NCBI GenBank assembly: GCA_011037195.1
Contig: JAAEAF010006839.1
Location: 1-64,000 of the forward strand
Source: Triatoma infestans
Taxonomy: Eukaryota; Arthropoda; Insecta; Hemiptera; Reduviidae
Direction: 5' to 3'
DNA length: 64,000 nt
Shown here piece after piece: positions 23,701-31,703 of the stretch. The notes beneath the pieces were generated by a model. That model made no database searches, was not told the DNA's origin, and saw only the letters and a program-made list of their open reading frames with translations. Each line of letters begins with the position of its first letter. Positions within the stretch are counted from its first letter, which is position 1. A program made the position numbers and the translations under genes.

Positions 23701-24363
23701 TTTGATATATGTCGACCCTCCTAGCGGCTTGTACATATTTATCCGCAACCTTGCTCCATCTATCCCAACCAGCTTCCATCCACTCTTCTCTAACTGTGCC
23801 TCTTCCATTTCGTTCACTAATTTCTTGAATATATGTTCGAGAAACTCACCGATATCTGTGTCCATATAAATGGCCTTATTCCGAGTTTTAAATGATCTAT
23901 CAGTTTGTTCCCCGAGTGTGTTCTCAAACAGACATTCCACCACTATATTAATTTTTAGCGTACGTTTCTCTTCCAATTGTTGTTTAATGAGCTCGTATAG
24001 ACGCCTTTTAATCGACTGCAGAAACGTAGATAGATCTTCAAATTCCGCTGATTGCAGAAAATATGACCTTATTCTCCCCCGACATGCCGATTCATATTCT
24101 TCAGATGCCCGTTTCAACAATTCCGCTTTAGTTGGTTCCACACATGCCTTTTCAGCGCCTGAATTATCATATCGAGCTTTCTTTACAGGAGGTCGGTCAG
24201 CACAGACTATTTCATGTCGCTCGCCGTTATATCTATTCAAAAAAGTCCGTTTACAGCCCTTACAGACATACATCTGGTTTGCATTACAGTATCTTTGGTG
24301 GCGATAGAGATTCTTCTTCAAAGTGAATGTTTTTCCACATTTCTCACAGCTAAATGTTGCCAT
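20713..24363 (-). CDS. Protein-primed DNA polymerase B with zinc fingers and endonuclease VII-like module (left arm)
   Basis: This 1216-residue intact reading frame should replicate a linear DNA with a protein primer. Two CX2CX12HX3C zinc fingers come first (C6, C9, H22, C26; C34, C37, H50, C54), then a basic RPPVKKAR patch. The 3'-5' exonuclease motifs follow: Exo I D417-F-E419, Exo II in HNLSGYD (D569), Exo III YLKTD (D714). Between Exo I and Exo II lies a CX2C...DHCH...GKYRG...CNNC block (516-549) like phage T4 endonuclease VII. Polymerase motifs are A YYDANNLY (D810), B K954-LYNNANFG, C YTDTDS (D1055, D1057) and KMY (1120-1122). All catalytic residues are present. It diverges from its twin at 27003-30653, from which it differs at three residues (F822, G831, I1145 here). 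The ATG follows a short leader from a TATA/TCAGT promoter. Length and order fit Polinton/adintovirus polymerases. Confidence 0.92.
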   Translation of the reverse strand: MATFSCEKCGKTFTLKKNLYRHQRYCNANQMYVCKGCKRTFLNRYNGERHEIVCADRPPVKKARYDNSGAEKACVEPTKAELLKRASEEYESACRGRIRSYFLQSAEFEDLSTFLQSIKRRLYELIKQQLEEKRTLKINIVVECLFENTLGEQTDRSFKTRNKAIYMDTDIGEFLEHIFKKLVNEMEEAQLEKSGWKLVGIDGARLRINMYKPLGGSTYIKLPKSIAAKKACINPENYDEECFKYAVLAKFVDKDPQRVSKYKTLVHPYNFECVSFPTPLHQIKKFEKVNNISINVFGLDGDNSVYPLKVVKEELQDHRDLLLMQDGEKQHYVFIKHFNRLVSGQKTNYAHAIQLCKRCFTHFDGRYGKSAEDKLQEHRIYCGDNIPAAVKLPTEEPFIEFKNVERQLKANFVIYADFECLLKPIHSCAPSPARSSTTNYQEHEPFSFCAYVKPTDEIEHLWTLKEPFLYRGENAAEKFLRHLSDLSTVIGKMLNKNVDIVISELEEREWKAADTCYLCNHTFSEANHKVRDHCHISGKYRGAACNNCNLRCRQPTYVPVFIHNLSGYDSHFIIKELGKLPGRVNVIPHTEEKFISFAKYINGIQFRFLDSFRFMAESLAQLVNYLPKSSFMETAKYFTETQLPLVLRKGVFPYDYVSSWQKLDEENLPPKVAFYNALTDSHIGEEDYNHAVKVWNEFHCTTLGEYSDIYLKTDVLLLADVFENFRRVTMSTHKIDPAHYFTAPGMAWDAMLRLTGIKLELLLDYEMILMVERGIRGGICQASLRYCKANNKYMQTYDPTQESVFIMYYDANNLYGDAQSRFLPYGGFEWGEQPEEIQVQDIPDDSDFGYILEVDLEYPEHLHPLHNDLPFLAETMAPPNSEGNIKKLIPHLGKRERYVVHYIALKQALDYGLQLVRVRRALRFKQSPWLLPYIKLNTDMRTRATNDFEKNQYKLYNNANFGKTMENVRKRMNFELVTNDSRLMKLIAKPTFLDAKIYDENLVGVRMAKTRIYFNKVPYVGFSILEISKDIIFKFHYSIMLQKYGPERLRLIYTDTDSLLYRISTDDIFKDMLEMEDHFDTSGYHPSHPNFSIKNKKVLGKFKDEVDGRIITEVVALRPKMYAIDVDGDIKKRAKGVQRSTLKKIGFADYKSVLFNDVSMLSIMKSIRSVGHKVYSTLINKRSLSASDNKRFILPDGINSLAYGHRDILVQDIDAD

Positions 24364-24400
24364 CTTGAACGATGTTTAACGTGTAGGAAGTCACACTAAG

Positions 24401-24594
24401 ACTGAGATCCATACCTCACGCATCTATATTTATACCTTCGGGAACCGACTTTGCGCATGCGCATAACTTTTCCCAAAATGTAACACAATCTAGAGTAATA
24501 AAGTACAAAACAAGTTTTAAGCATGTGCATAGCATTTCTCAAATGTGACACGATCTAGAGTAATAAAGTACAAAACCATTGTTGCGCATGCGCA
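24401..24594 (-). promoter_or_regulatory. Left polymerase promoter: three palindromic boxes, TATA, initiator
   Basis: Mirror image of the right promoter. TATAAATA is at 24427-24434 (minus strand), TCAGT at 24401-24405, and the NRF-1-like TGCGCATGCGCA boxes include 24583-24594. The spacing is preserved, giving a ~40-nt leader before the ATG at 24363. Confidence 0.7.
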
Positions 24595-25050
24595 TAGCAT
24601 TTCTCAAATCTAGAGTAAATTGGTATATTAATAAACAGAAATAGCACTTTTAGGAGACAACCTAACCCCCCACCTCCGCCTCAAAGGTGCCTAAAATGCA
24701 TTTTCCCAGAGAAATATTTCAAATAAAAATTGTAGATCCTTGTATGTGTAGTTGATATATCAATTTTACTGAAAATTGTTGGAACTATTTTGAAATGATT
24801 GCAAAATCCATTCAGTAAAGTGGTACTTCCGCTTGAGGAATTTCGACAGATAACGTACTTCTGGAACCCCATGTGATACCCCAGACGGAATAGCGTGTTT
24901 GAACTAATTACTATAACACTAAACAGAAAATGGTTAAATATTACGTAATGTTCTAAAAATAGATCTGTAGAGGCGGTGACCTTGAAAGGAAGTTAAAACT
25001 ATAAACAATTAGCTATCGAATATGCATATTTACATATTTGTAAAAAATGA

Positions 25051-25087
<37 letters not shown>

Positions 25088-26276
25088 GGATTCATTGACC
25101 TTTAGATAGCAAGACTATGCATGTTTTTTGCAACATTGTGCCAGACTTGATTGAAGTATTATTATTTCGCGCTGTTTGAAACACCAATTTTGGCGGAAAA
25201 AAAATTTTTAAAAAACTTGTTTTATTTACTTAAAAATATAATATTAAAAATCATTCACTCATTTCATTTATTTATTGTGATGAAGAACCCTCTGTAATCT
25301 ATAAAAACAGATTTAAATGATAAATATAAATACAAGCGAGAGTGTTTTCTACTGCAAACACGCATGACCAACTCCATGCCGGCCTGGTCATACTCTGAAT
25401 ATAAACTCTCGCAGAAGGTTGGAGGGGTGAGGGCAAATGAGGCAATCCCCACTTTACATCATTAATATTCCCCCTACTGCCAATAGAAAGAACGCAGCGA
25501 ATTTTAGGTGAACAATAGGGCATATATGTAAGCAGTTTTTCTCTTCCAAAAATATTTTTTAAGAAAATGCACTTAGTATTCCAAATTAATGAAATTCATC
25601 GGTGTTTTTATGGAAAAATCATAAAAACTAAAAACTGTTCAGTAAAACACAGTTCCGGCTTACTAATTTTTCTTGAAACTCGGAGTTTCAAGAAAAATTA
25701 GTAAGCCGGAACTGTGTTTTACTGAACAGTTTTTAGTTTTTATGATTTTTCCATAAAAACACCGATGAATTTCATTAATTTGGAATACTAAGTGCATTTT
25801 CTTAAAAAATATTTTTGGAAGAGAAAAACTGCTTACATATATGCCCTATTGTTCACCTAAAATTCGCTGCGTTCTTTCTATTGGCAGTAGAGGGAATATT
25901 AATGATGTAAAGTGGGGATTGCCTCATTTGCCCTCACCCCTCCAACCTTCTGCTAGAGTTTATATTCAGAGTATGACCAGGCCGGCATGGAGTTGGTCAT
26001 GCGTGTTTGAAGTAGAAAACACTCTCGCTTGTATTTATATTTATCATTTAAATCTGTTTTTATAGATTACAGAGGGTTCTTCATCACAATAAATAAATGA
26101 AATGAGTGAATGATTTTTAATATTATATTTTTAAGGAAATAAAACAAGTTTTTTAAAAATTTTTTTTCCGCCAAAATTGGTGTTTCAAACAGCGCGAAAT
26201 AATAATACTTCAATCAAGTCTGGCACAATGTTGCAAAAAACATGCATAGTCTTGCTATCTAAAGGTCAATGAATCC

Positions 26277-26315
<39 letters not shown>

Positions 26316-26771
26316 TCATTTTTTACAAATATGTAAATATGCATATTCGATAGCTAATTGTTTATAGTTTTAACTTCCTTTCAAGGTCACCGCCTCTAAA
26401 GATCTATTTTTAGAACATTACGTAATATTTAACCATTTTCTGTTTAGTGTTATAGTAATTAGTTCAAACACGCTATTCCGTCTGGGGTATCACATGGGGT
26501 TCCAGAAGTACGTTATCTGTCGAAATTCCTCAAGCGGAAGTACCACTTTACTGAATGGATTTTGCAATCATTTCAAAATAGTTCCAACAATTTTCAGTAA
26601 AATTGATATATCAACTACACATACAAGGATCTACAATTTTTATTTGAAATATTTCTCTGGGAAAATGCATTTTAGGCACCTTTGAGGCGGAGGTGGGGGG
26701 TTAGGTTGTCTCCTAAAAGTGCTATTTCTGTTTATTAATATACCAATTTACTCTAGATTTGAGAAATGCTA
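24595..26771. other. Palindrome core between the two promoters
   Basis: Each half contains a ~300-bp piece of repeat family F (24641-24935, mirrored at about 26431-26725) and a TG/CA microsatellite (25052-25086 and 26278-26314). The innermost ~130 bp also resembles family F (the AAAACTGTTCAGTAAAAC and CCGGCTTACTAATTTTT strings). The turn itself is CTTGAAACTC-G-GAGTTTCAAG with no loop. No credible gene is seen; a mirrored 74-codon frame at 25299-25523 and 25841-26065 is not convincing. Confidence 0.6.
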
Positions 26772-26965
26772 TGCGCATGCGCAACAATGGTTTTGTACTT
26801 TATTACTCTAGATCGTGTCACATTTGAGAAATGCTATGCACATGCTTAAAACTTGTTTTGTACTTTATTACTCTAGATTGTGTTACATTTTGGGAAAAGT
26901 TATGCGCATGCGCAAAGTCGGTTCCCGAAGGTATAAATATAGATGCGTGAGGTATGGATCTCAGT
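26772..26965 (+). promoter_or_regulatory. Right polymerase promoter: three palindromic boxes, TATA, initiator
   Basis: TATAAATA lies at 26932-26939 and TCAGT at 26961-26965, with the presumed +1 A at 26963, so TATA sits at about -31, as in arthropod core promoters. Upstream are three similar units of roughly 65 bp. The first and third carry a perfect TGCGCATGCGCA (26772-26783, 26903-26914) matching the NRF-1 consensus; the middle one is degenerate (ATGCACATGC, near 26836). Each unit ends with a CTCTAGAT-type string. This should drive the right polymerase gene. Confidence 0.7.
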
Positions 26966-27002
26966 CTTAGTGTGACTTCCTACACGTTAAACATCGTTCA
27001 AG

Positions 27003-30000
27003 ATGGCAACATTTAGCTGTGAGAAATGTGGAAAAACATTCACTTTGAAGAAGAATCTCTATCGCCACCAAAGATACTGTAATGCAAACCAGATGTATGT
27101 CTGTAAGGGCTGTAAACGGACTTTTTTGAATAGATATAACGGCGAGCGACATGAAATAGTCTGTGCTGACCGACCTCCTGTAAAGAAAGCTCGATATGAT
27201 AATTCAGGCGCTGAAAAGGCATGTGTGGAACCAACTAAAGCGGAATTGTTGAAACGGGCATCTGAAGAATATGAATCGGCATGTCGGGGGAGAATAAGGT
27301 CATATTTTCTGCAATCAGCGGAATTTGAAGATCTATCTACGTTTCTGCAGTCGATTAAAAGGCGTCTATACGAGCTCATTAAACAACAATTGGAAGAGAA
27401 ACGTACGCTAAAAATTAATATAGTGGTGGAATGTCTGTTTGAGAACACACTCGGGGAACAAACTGATAGATCATTTAAAACTCGGAATAAGGCCATTTAT
27501 ATGGACACAGATATCGGTGAGTTTCTCGAACATATATTCAAGAAATTAGTGAACGAAATGGAAGAGGCACAGTTAGAGAAGAGTGGATGGAAGCTGGTTG
27601 GGATAGATGGAGCAAGGTTGCGGATAAATATGTACAAGCCGCTAGGAGGGTCGACATATATCAAACTTCCTAAATCTATCGCTGCTAAGAAGGCTTGTAT
27701 AAATCCGGAGAATTACGACGAGGAGTGTTTTAAATATGCTGTATTAGCAAAATTTGTGGATAAAGACCCTCAACGTGTTAGTAAATATAAAACGCTGGTC
27801 CATCCTTATAATTTTGAGTGCGTTTCATTCCCCACGCCTCTTCACCAGATCAAAAAGTTCGAAAAAGTAAACAATATATCAATAAATGTATTCGGGTTGG
27901 ATGGTGATAATAGTGTTTACCCGCTGAAGGTTGTTAAAGAAGAACTGCAAGACCATCGCGACCTTTTACTCATGCAAGATGGAGAAAAACAACATTATGT
28001 TTTTATTAAACATTTCAATAGGTTGGTTTCCGGGCAAAAAACAAACTATGCGCATGCAATACAGTTGTGTAAACGCTGTTTTACACACTTTGATGGGCGT
28101 TATGGAAAATCAGCAGAGGATAAACTACAAGAACACAGGATATATTGTGGCGATAACATTCCAGCAGCTGTTAAACTCCCAACTGAAGAACCTTTTATAG
28201 AATTTAAAAACGTTGAACGTCAGCTAAAAGCAAATTTTGTGATTTACGCCGATTTCGAGTGCCTTTTAAAACCTATACATTCATGTGCGCCTTCCCCAGC
28301 CCGATCATCTACAACGAACTATCAGGAACATGAACCGTTTTCTTTCTGCGCCTATGTAAAACCCACCGATGAAATAGAACATCTTTGGACGCTTAAAGAA
28401 CCATTTCTATATAGGGGAGAGAATGCAGCTGAAAAATTCTTACGTCATCTAAGCGATTTATCAACAGTCATTGGCAAGATGTTAAACAAAAATGTGGACA
28501 TAGTGATTAGTGAGTTAGAAGAAAGAGAATGGAAGGCAGCTGATACCTGTTATCTCTGCAATCATACATTCAGCGAAGCCAACCATAAGGTGCGGGATCA
28601 TTGTCATATTTCAGGCAAATATAGGGGCGCTGCATGTAATAATTGTAATTTGCGATGCCGGCAACCAACTTATGTTCCAGTATTCATTCACAATCTCAGC
28701 GGGTACGATTCGCATTTTATTATTAAAGAATTGGGGAAACTTCCAGGCAGAGTTAATGTAATACCTCATACTGAAGAGAAGTTTATTTCATTTGCAAAGT
28801 ACATTAATGGTATTCAATTTCGCTTCTTGGATTCATTCAGATTCATGGCAGAGAGTCTGGCTCAATTAGTTAATTACTTACCAAAATCTTCTTTCATGGA
28901 AACTGCGAAATATTTCACTGAAACGCAGCTGCCCCTTGTATTAAGAAAAGGCGTTTTCCCGTACGACTATGTGAGTTCCTGGCAGAAATTGGATGAAGAA
29001 AATTTACCACCTAAGGTTGCATTCTACAACGCCTTGACGGACAGCCATATTGGCGAAGAGGATTATAACCATGCAGTGAAGGTGTGGAACGAGTTTCATT
29101 GTACAACGTTGGGAGAATATAGTGATATCTATTTAAAGACTGATGTTTTGTTGCTGGCTGATGTCTTTGAAAACTTTAGACGTGTGACAATGAGTACTCA
29201 TAAAATCGATCCTGCGCATTATTTCACTGCTCCCGGTATGGCGTGGGATGCTATGTTGAGGTTAACAGGCATTAAATTGGAACTTCTGCTTGATTATGAA
29301 ATGATTCTAATGGTCGAACGTGGCATAAGAGGAGGTATCTGCCAGGCTTCCCTACGGTATTGCAAGGCCAATAATAAATACATGCAAACCTATGATCCAA
29401 CGCAAGAGTCAGTATTCATCATGTATTACGATGCAAACAATTTATATGGTGATGCACAGAGTAGGGTTTTACCTTATGGAGGCTTTGAATGGGTGGAACA
29501 GCCGGAAGAGATTCAAGTTCAAGACATCCCTGATGATTCCGACTTTGGATATATATTAGAAGTGGATCTGGAATATCCAGAACATCTTCATCCGCTTCAC
29601 AACGACCTCCCGTTTCTTGCAGAAACAATGGCGCCTCCTAACAGTGAGGGAAATATTAAAAAATTGATTCCTCATCTTGGCAAGCGGGAGAGATACGTGG
29701 TTCACTACATTGCTCTTAAACAGGCCCTCGATTATGGGCTGCAGCTGGTGCGGGTTCGTAGAGCCCTTCGATTTAAGCAATCACCATGGCTTCTTCCTTA
29801 CATCAAATTAAACACGGATATGAGGACTCGTGCAACCAACGATTTTGAGAAGAATCAGTACAAATTATATAATAATGCAAACTTTGGGAAGACTATGGAG
29901 AATGTGCGTAAAAGGATGAACTTTGAGCTTGTCACTAATGATAGCAGATTAATGAAATTAATTGCAAAGCCAACATTCCTCGATGCTAAAATATATGATG

Positions 30001-30653
30001 AGAATTTGGTTGGTGTTAGGATGGCCAAAACGAGGATATACTTTAACAAAGTTCCGTACGTGGGCTTTTCTATTTTGGAGATCTCGAAGGATATAATTTT
30101 CAAATTTCATTACTCCATTATGCTGCAAAAATATGGACCAGAACGGCTTCGTTTAATATATACGGATACGGACTCCCTATTGTACCGTATCAGCACAGAT
30201 GACATTTTTAAGGATATGCTGGAAATGGAAGATCATTTTGACACGTCAGGATATCATCCAAGCCATCCGAATTTCTCAATTAAAAATAAAAAGGTATTGG
30301 GGAAATTTAAGGATGAAGTGGATGGGCGCATAATTACCGAAGTGGTTGCATTGCGTCCGAAGATGTATGCTATTGATGTGGATGGGGATATAAAGAAGCG
30401 TGCAAAAGGCGTGCAAAGATCTACGCTTAAGAAACTTGGATTTGCCGATTATAAATCCGTCCTATTCAACGATGTCTCGATGTTAAGCATAATGAAATCG
30501 ATTCGGTCGGTAGGGCATAAAGTCTACTCCACCTTAATTAATAAACGAAGCCTTTCAGCCTCAGATAATAAACGGTTCATCCTGCCTGATGGAATAAACT
30601 CGTTGGCCTATGGACACCGGGACATTTTAGTGCAGGATATTGATGCAGATTAA
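27003..30653 (+). CDS. Protein-primed DNA polymerase B with zinc fingers and endonuclease VII-like module (right arm)
   Basis: Twin of the gene at 20713-24363, 1216 residues, uninterrupted. Domain order: two C2HC zinc fingers (6-54), a ~360-residue N-terminal region without recognised motifs, Exo I DFE (417-419), endonuclease VII-like zinc module (516-549), Exo II (D569), Exo III (D714), then polymerase motifs A (D810), B (954-962), C (DTD 1055-1057) and KMY (1120). The long stretch between motifs A and B matches where protein-primed polymerases carry their TPR1/TPR2 insertions (family knowledge; boundaries not resolved here). Residues V822, V831 and L1145 differ from the left copy; none is catalytic. 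The start is supported by the context caagATGg and a TATA/TCAGT promoter that places it about 40 nt into the transcript. An AATAAA follows about 110 nt after the stop. No terminal-protein gene is separately visible, so the primer residue may lie in the N-terminal region. Confidence 0.92.
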   Translation: MATFSCEKCGKTFTLKKNLYRHQRYCNANQMYVCKGCKRTFLNRYNGERHEIVCADRPPVKKARYDNSGAEKACVEPTKAELLKRASEEYESACRGRIRSYFLQSAEFEDLSTFLQSIKRRLYELIKQQLEEKRTLKINIVVECLFENTLGEQTDRSFKTRNKAIYMDTDIGEFLEHIFKKLVNEMEEAQLEKSGWKLVGIDGARLRINMYKPLGGSTYIKLPKSIAAKKACINPENYDEECFKYAVLAKFVDKDPQRVSKYKTLVHPYNFECVSFPTPLHQIKKFEKVNNISINVFGLDGDNSVYPLKVVKEELQDHRDLLLMQDGEKQHYVFIKHFNRLVSGQKTNYAHAIQLCKRCFTHFDGRYGKSAEDKLQEHRIYCGDNIPAAVKLPTEEPFIEFKNVERQLKANFVIYADFECLLKPIHSCAPSPARSSTTNYQEHEPFSFCAYVKPTDEIEHLWTLKEPFLYRGENAAEKFLRHLSDLSTVIGKMLNKNVDIVISELEEREWKAADTCYLCNHTFSEANHKVRDHCHISGKYRGAACNNCNLRCRQPTYVPVFIHNLSGYDSHFIIKELGKLPGRVNVIPHTEEKFISFAKYINGIQFRFLDSFRFMAESLAQLVNYLPKSSFMETAKYFTETQLPLVLRKGVFPYDYVSSWQKLDEENLPPKVAFYNALTDSHIGEEDYNHAVKVWNEFHCTTLGEYSDIYLKTDVLLLADVFENFRRVTMSTHKIDPAHYFTAPGMAWDAMLRLTGIKLELLLDYEMILMVERGIRGGICQASLRYCKANNKYMQTYDPTQESVFIMYYDANNLYGDAQSRVLPYGGFEWVEQPEEIQVQDIPDDSDFGYILEVDLEYPEHLHPLHNDLPFLAETMAPPNSEGNIKKLIPHLGKRERYVVHYIALKQALDYGLQLVRVRRALRFKQSPWLLPYIKLNTDMRTRATNDFEKNQYKLYNNANFGKTMENVRKRMNFELVTNDSRLMKLIAKPTFLDAKIYDENLVGVRMAKTRIYFNKVPYVGFSILEISKDIIFKFHYSIMLQKYGPERLRLIYTDTDSLLYRISTDDIFKDMLEMEDHFDTSGYHPSHPNFSIKNKKVLGKFKDEVDGRIITEVVALRPKMYAIDVDGDIKKRAKGVQRSTLKKLGFADYKSVLFNDVSMLSIMKSIRSVGHKVYSTLINKRSLSASDNKRFILPDGINSLAYGHRDILVQDIDAD

Positions 30654-30763
30654 CGTTTGCGTAAACATATTAGACCAAAAAATTAATTTTATGTTTTTTA
30701 TGATACATTATAAATATTTTGGTATTAATTGATCAAAACAGTGTATTATACCATAAAAAATTA

Positions 30764-30769
30764 AATAAA
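30764..30769 (+). terminator. Poly(A) signal after right polymerase gene
   Basis: AATAAA about 110 nt downstream of the stop codon in AT-rich sequence. It is the first canonical signal I see after the gene. Confidence 0.45.
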
Positions 30770-31385
30770 TGAGTTTTATTAATTATTCAATGTATTATAC
30801 CATAAACATGTCATTGTAACAAATTGATAATAAAAAATTTGTAAAACAATTATATAAATGAGTTTTTATTCTAACTCCTCAAAAAATATTTATTAGCTGG
30901 TATGCATTTTTTAATAGGTATAATGTTAACACCCAGTATCATAATGGTTTGGTGTGATTAAACAGTATATGCTGATAAGACCAAGGACATCTACAATTAT
31001 GCAATATCTTCTAACCAACTGTTTTTATCTATATATGTCTCGAGTGAGTCATAACAGCGGTTGTGCGGTCTTCTGACCGACTGAAATTCAATTAAAAAAA
31101 AATAATGCTAAGTTATCGCATTAGATTGACCTCAAGGTCGAAGATAGGATGATAGCGAGCTGCTCTGCGATATATATGTAAAACCTTCTTATCAGCTTAA
31201 ATGTTGCGTCATCTTAACTTCCTCTCTCTCTTCCGTTGAAATCTACGTGCTATAATTAATAGGTGTAAGCAGTAATAAAAAAACTTTTTTAAACACACTA
31301 CTACAACTAAACAACTAACTTGGAACGCGCTCGTACAACGCACATAAATTTATAGACGAGATCTTTTTCTACATAGGACCGAGTG

Positions 31386-31472
31386 GCATCGGTGGTCTAC
31401 TGGTTTAGATAACCGACTGTGAGTGCTGGGTTTGCTGGTTCGATTCAAGGTCATGTAGAAATCTTTTTTTTT
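31386..31472 (+). ncRNA. tRNA-like Pol III-type unit, right arm
   Basis: An A-box-like TGGTCTACTGG (31393-31403) and a B-box GGTTCGATTCA (31437-31447) are separated by about 33 nt, and a run of nine T follows at 31464-31472, the layout of a Pol III gene. A CTGTGAG heptamer could be an anticodon loop with GTG (His). However, the anticodon and T stems pair poorly and no seven-pair acceptor stem closes, so it is not a normal tRNA. A longer outer stem (CTACAT with ATGTAG, GACC with GGTC) could enclose it. It would be transcribed toward the element terminus. It may be an old SINE head or a structural RNA of the element. Confidence 0.4.
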
Positions 31473-31477
31473 CTCTT

Positions 31478-31555
31478 GAATTTAGGTCTGGCCTGGGGTG
31501 GGAGGTTGGGGGCTATCTTTTGAATTTAGGTCTGGCCTGGGGGTGGGGGTGGGGC
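31478..31555 (+). repeat. G-rich 44-bp direct repeat near right terminus
   Basis: GAATTTAGGTCTGGCCTGGGG occurs at 31478-31498 and 31522-31542, each followed by G-tracts (GGGG, GGG, GGGGG). The strand could form a G-quadruplex. The mirror copy, C-rich on the plus strand, lies at about 19808-19885. Confidence 0.6.
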
Positions 31556-31580
31556 GCGATTTGGATAATATTTAATCTGA

Positions 31581-31588
31581 TGACGTCA
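31581..31588. promoter_or_regulatory. CRE/ATF-like octamer TGACGTCA, right arm
   Basis: Perfect palindromic CRE core about 110 bp inside the terminus. Mirrored at 19775-19782. Whether it is used is unknown. Confidence 0.35.
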
Positions 31589-31697
31589 TCTTTGAATTAA
31601 GCTCATTGATTTGGATGATGGCAGCGGCGTTCTTGCAACCCCCAAAAAAGACTTGGCTCCGTAGCCCTTGCGCCAGAACCGGTCTTTTTACCCTACT

Positions 31698-31703
31698 CAA
31701 CAG
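31698..31703. repeat. Right target-site duplication (CAACAG)
   Basis: CAACAG directly follows the terminal CCCTACT and is identical to 19660-19665. Sequence outside the two hexamers is unrelated on the two sides: an ATT-rich tract on the left, mixed sequence on the right. Confidence 0.75.

Larger units (their letters stand above)
19666..31697. mobile_element. Polinton-like element that is one 12-kb palindrome (polymerase only)
   Basis: The two halves are reverse complements of each other around a single central base (G25682), with no spacer. The termini read AGTAGGG at the left and CCCTACT at the right, and the exact hexamer CAACAG flanks both ends. Each arm encodes one protein-primed DNA polymerase B and nothing else recognisable. 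Polintons/Mavericks are known for 6-bp target duplications, AG-type termini, long inverted repeats and this polymerase, but they normally also encode a retroviral-type integrase, capsid proteins, a protease and an ATPase. None of those is visible here, so integration was probably done in trans (inference). The arms differ by scattered substitutions, one extra TG unit in a microsatellite (35 versus 37 nt) and small changes in A/T runs, so they are two real, separately mutating copies. Alternative: a dimeric by-product of an adintovirus or Polinton genome. Confidence 0.8.

Noticed and set aside
23166..24307. Frames overlapping the polymerase genes in other phases (145 and 89 codons, both arms)
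   Set aside because: Shadows of the polymerase reading frame with no independent motifs.
25299..26065. Mirrored 74-codon open frame near the palindrome centre
   Set aside because: Present in both arms only because the arms are copies; no recognisable motif, no promoter, and one arm carries a residue change.
31386..31472. Functional tRNA-His gene
   Set aside because: The GTG loop is plausible but the anticodon, T and acceptor stems do not pair.
19666..31697. Palindrome as an assembly or sequencing hairpin artefact
   Set aside because: The arms differ by substitutions and microsatellite length, the mirror symmetry stops exactly at a 6-bp duplication, and the outer flanks differ. A read-through artefact would mirror the flanks too. 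Long reads spanning 19000-32500 would settle it.
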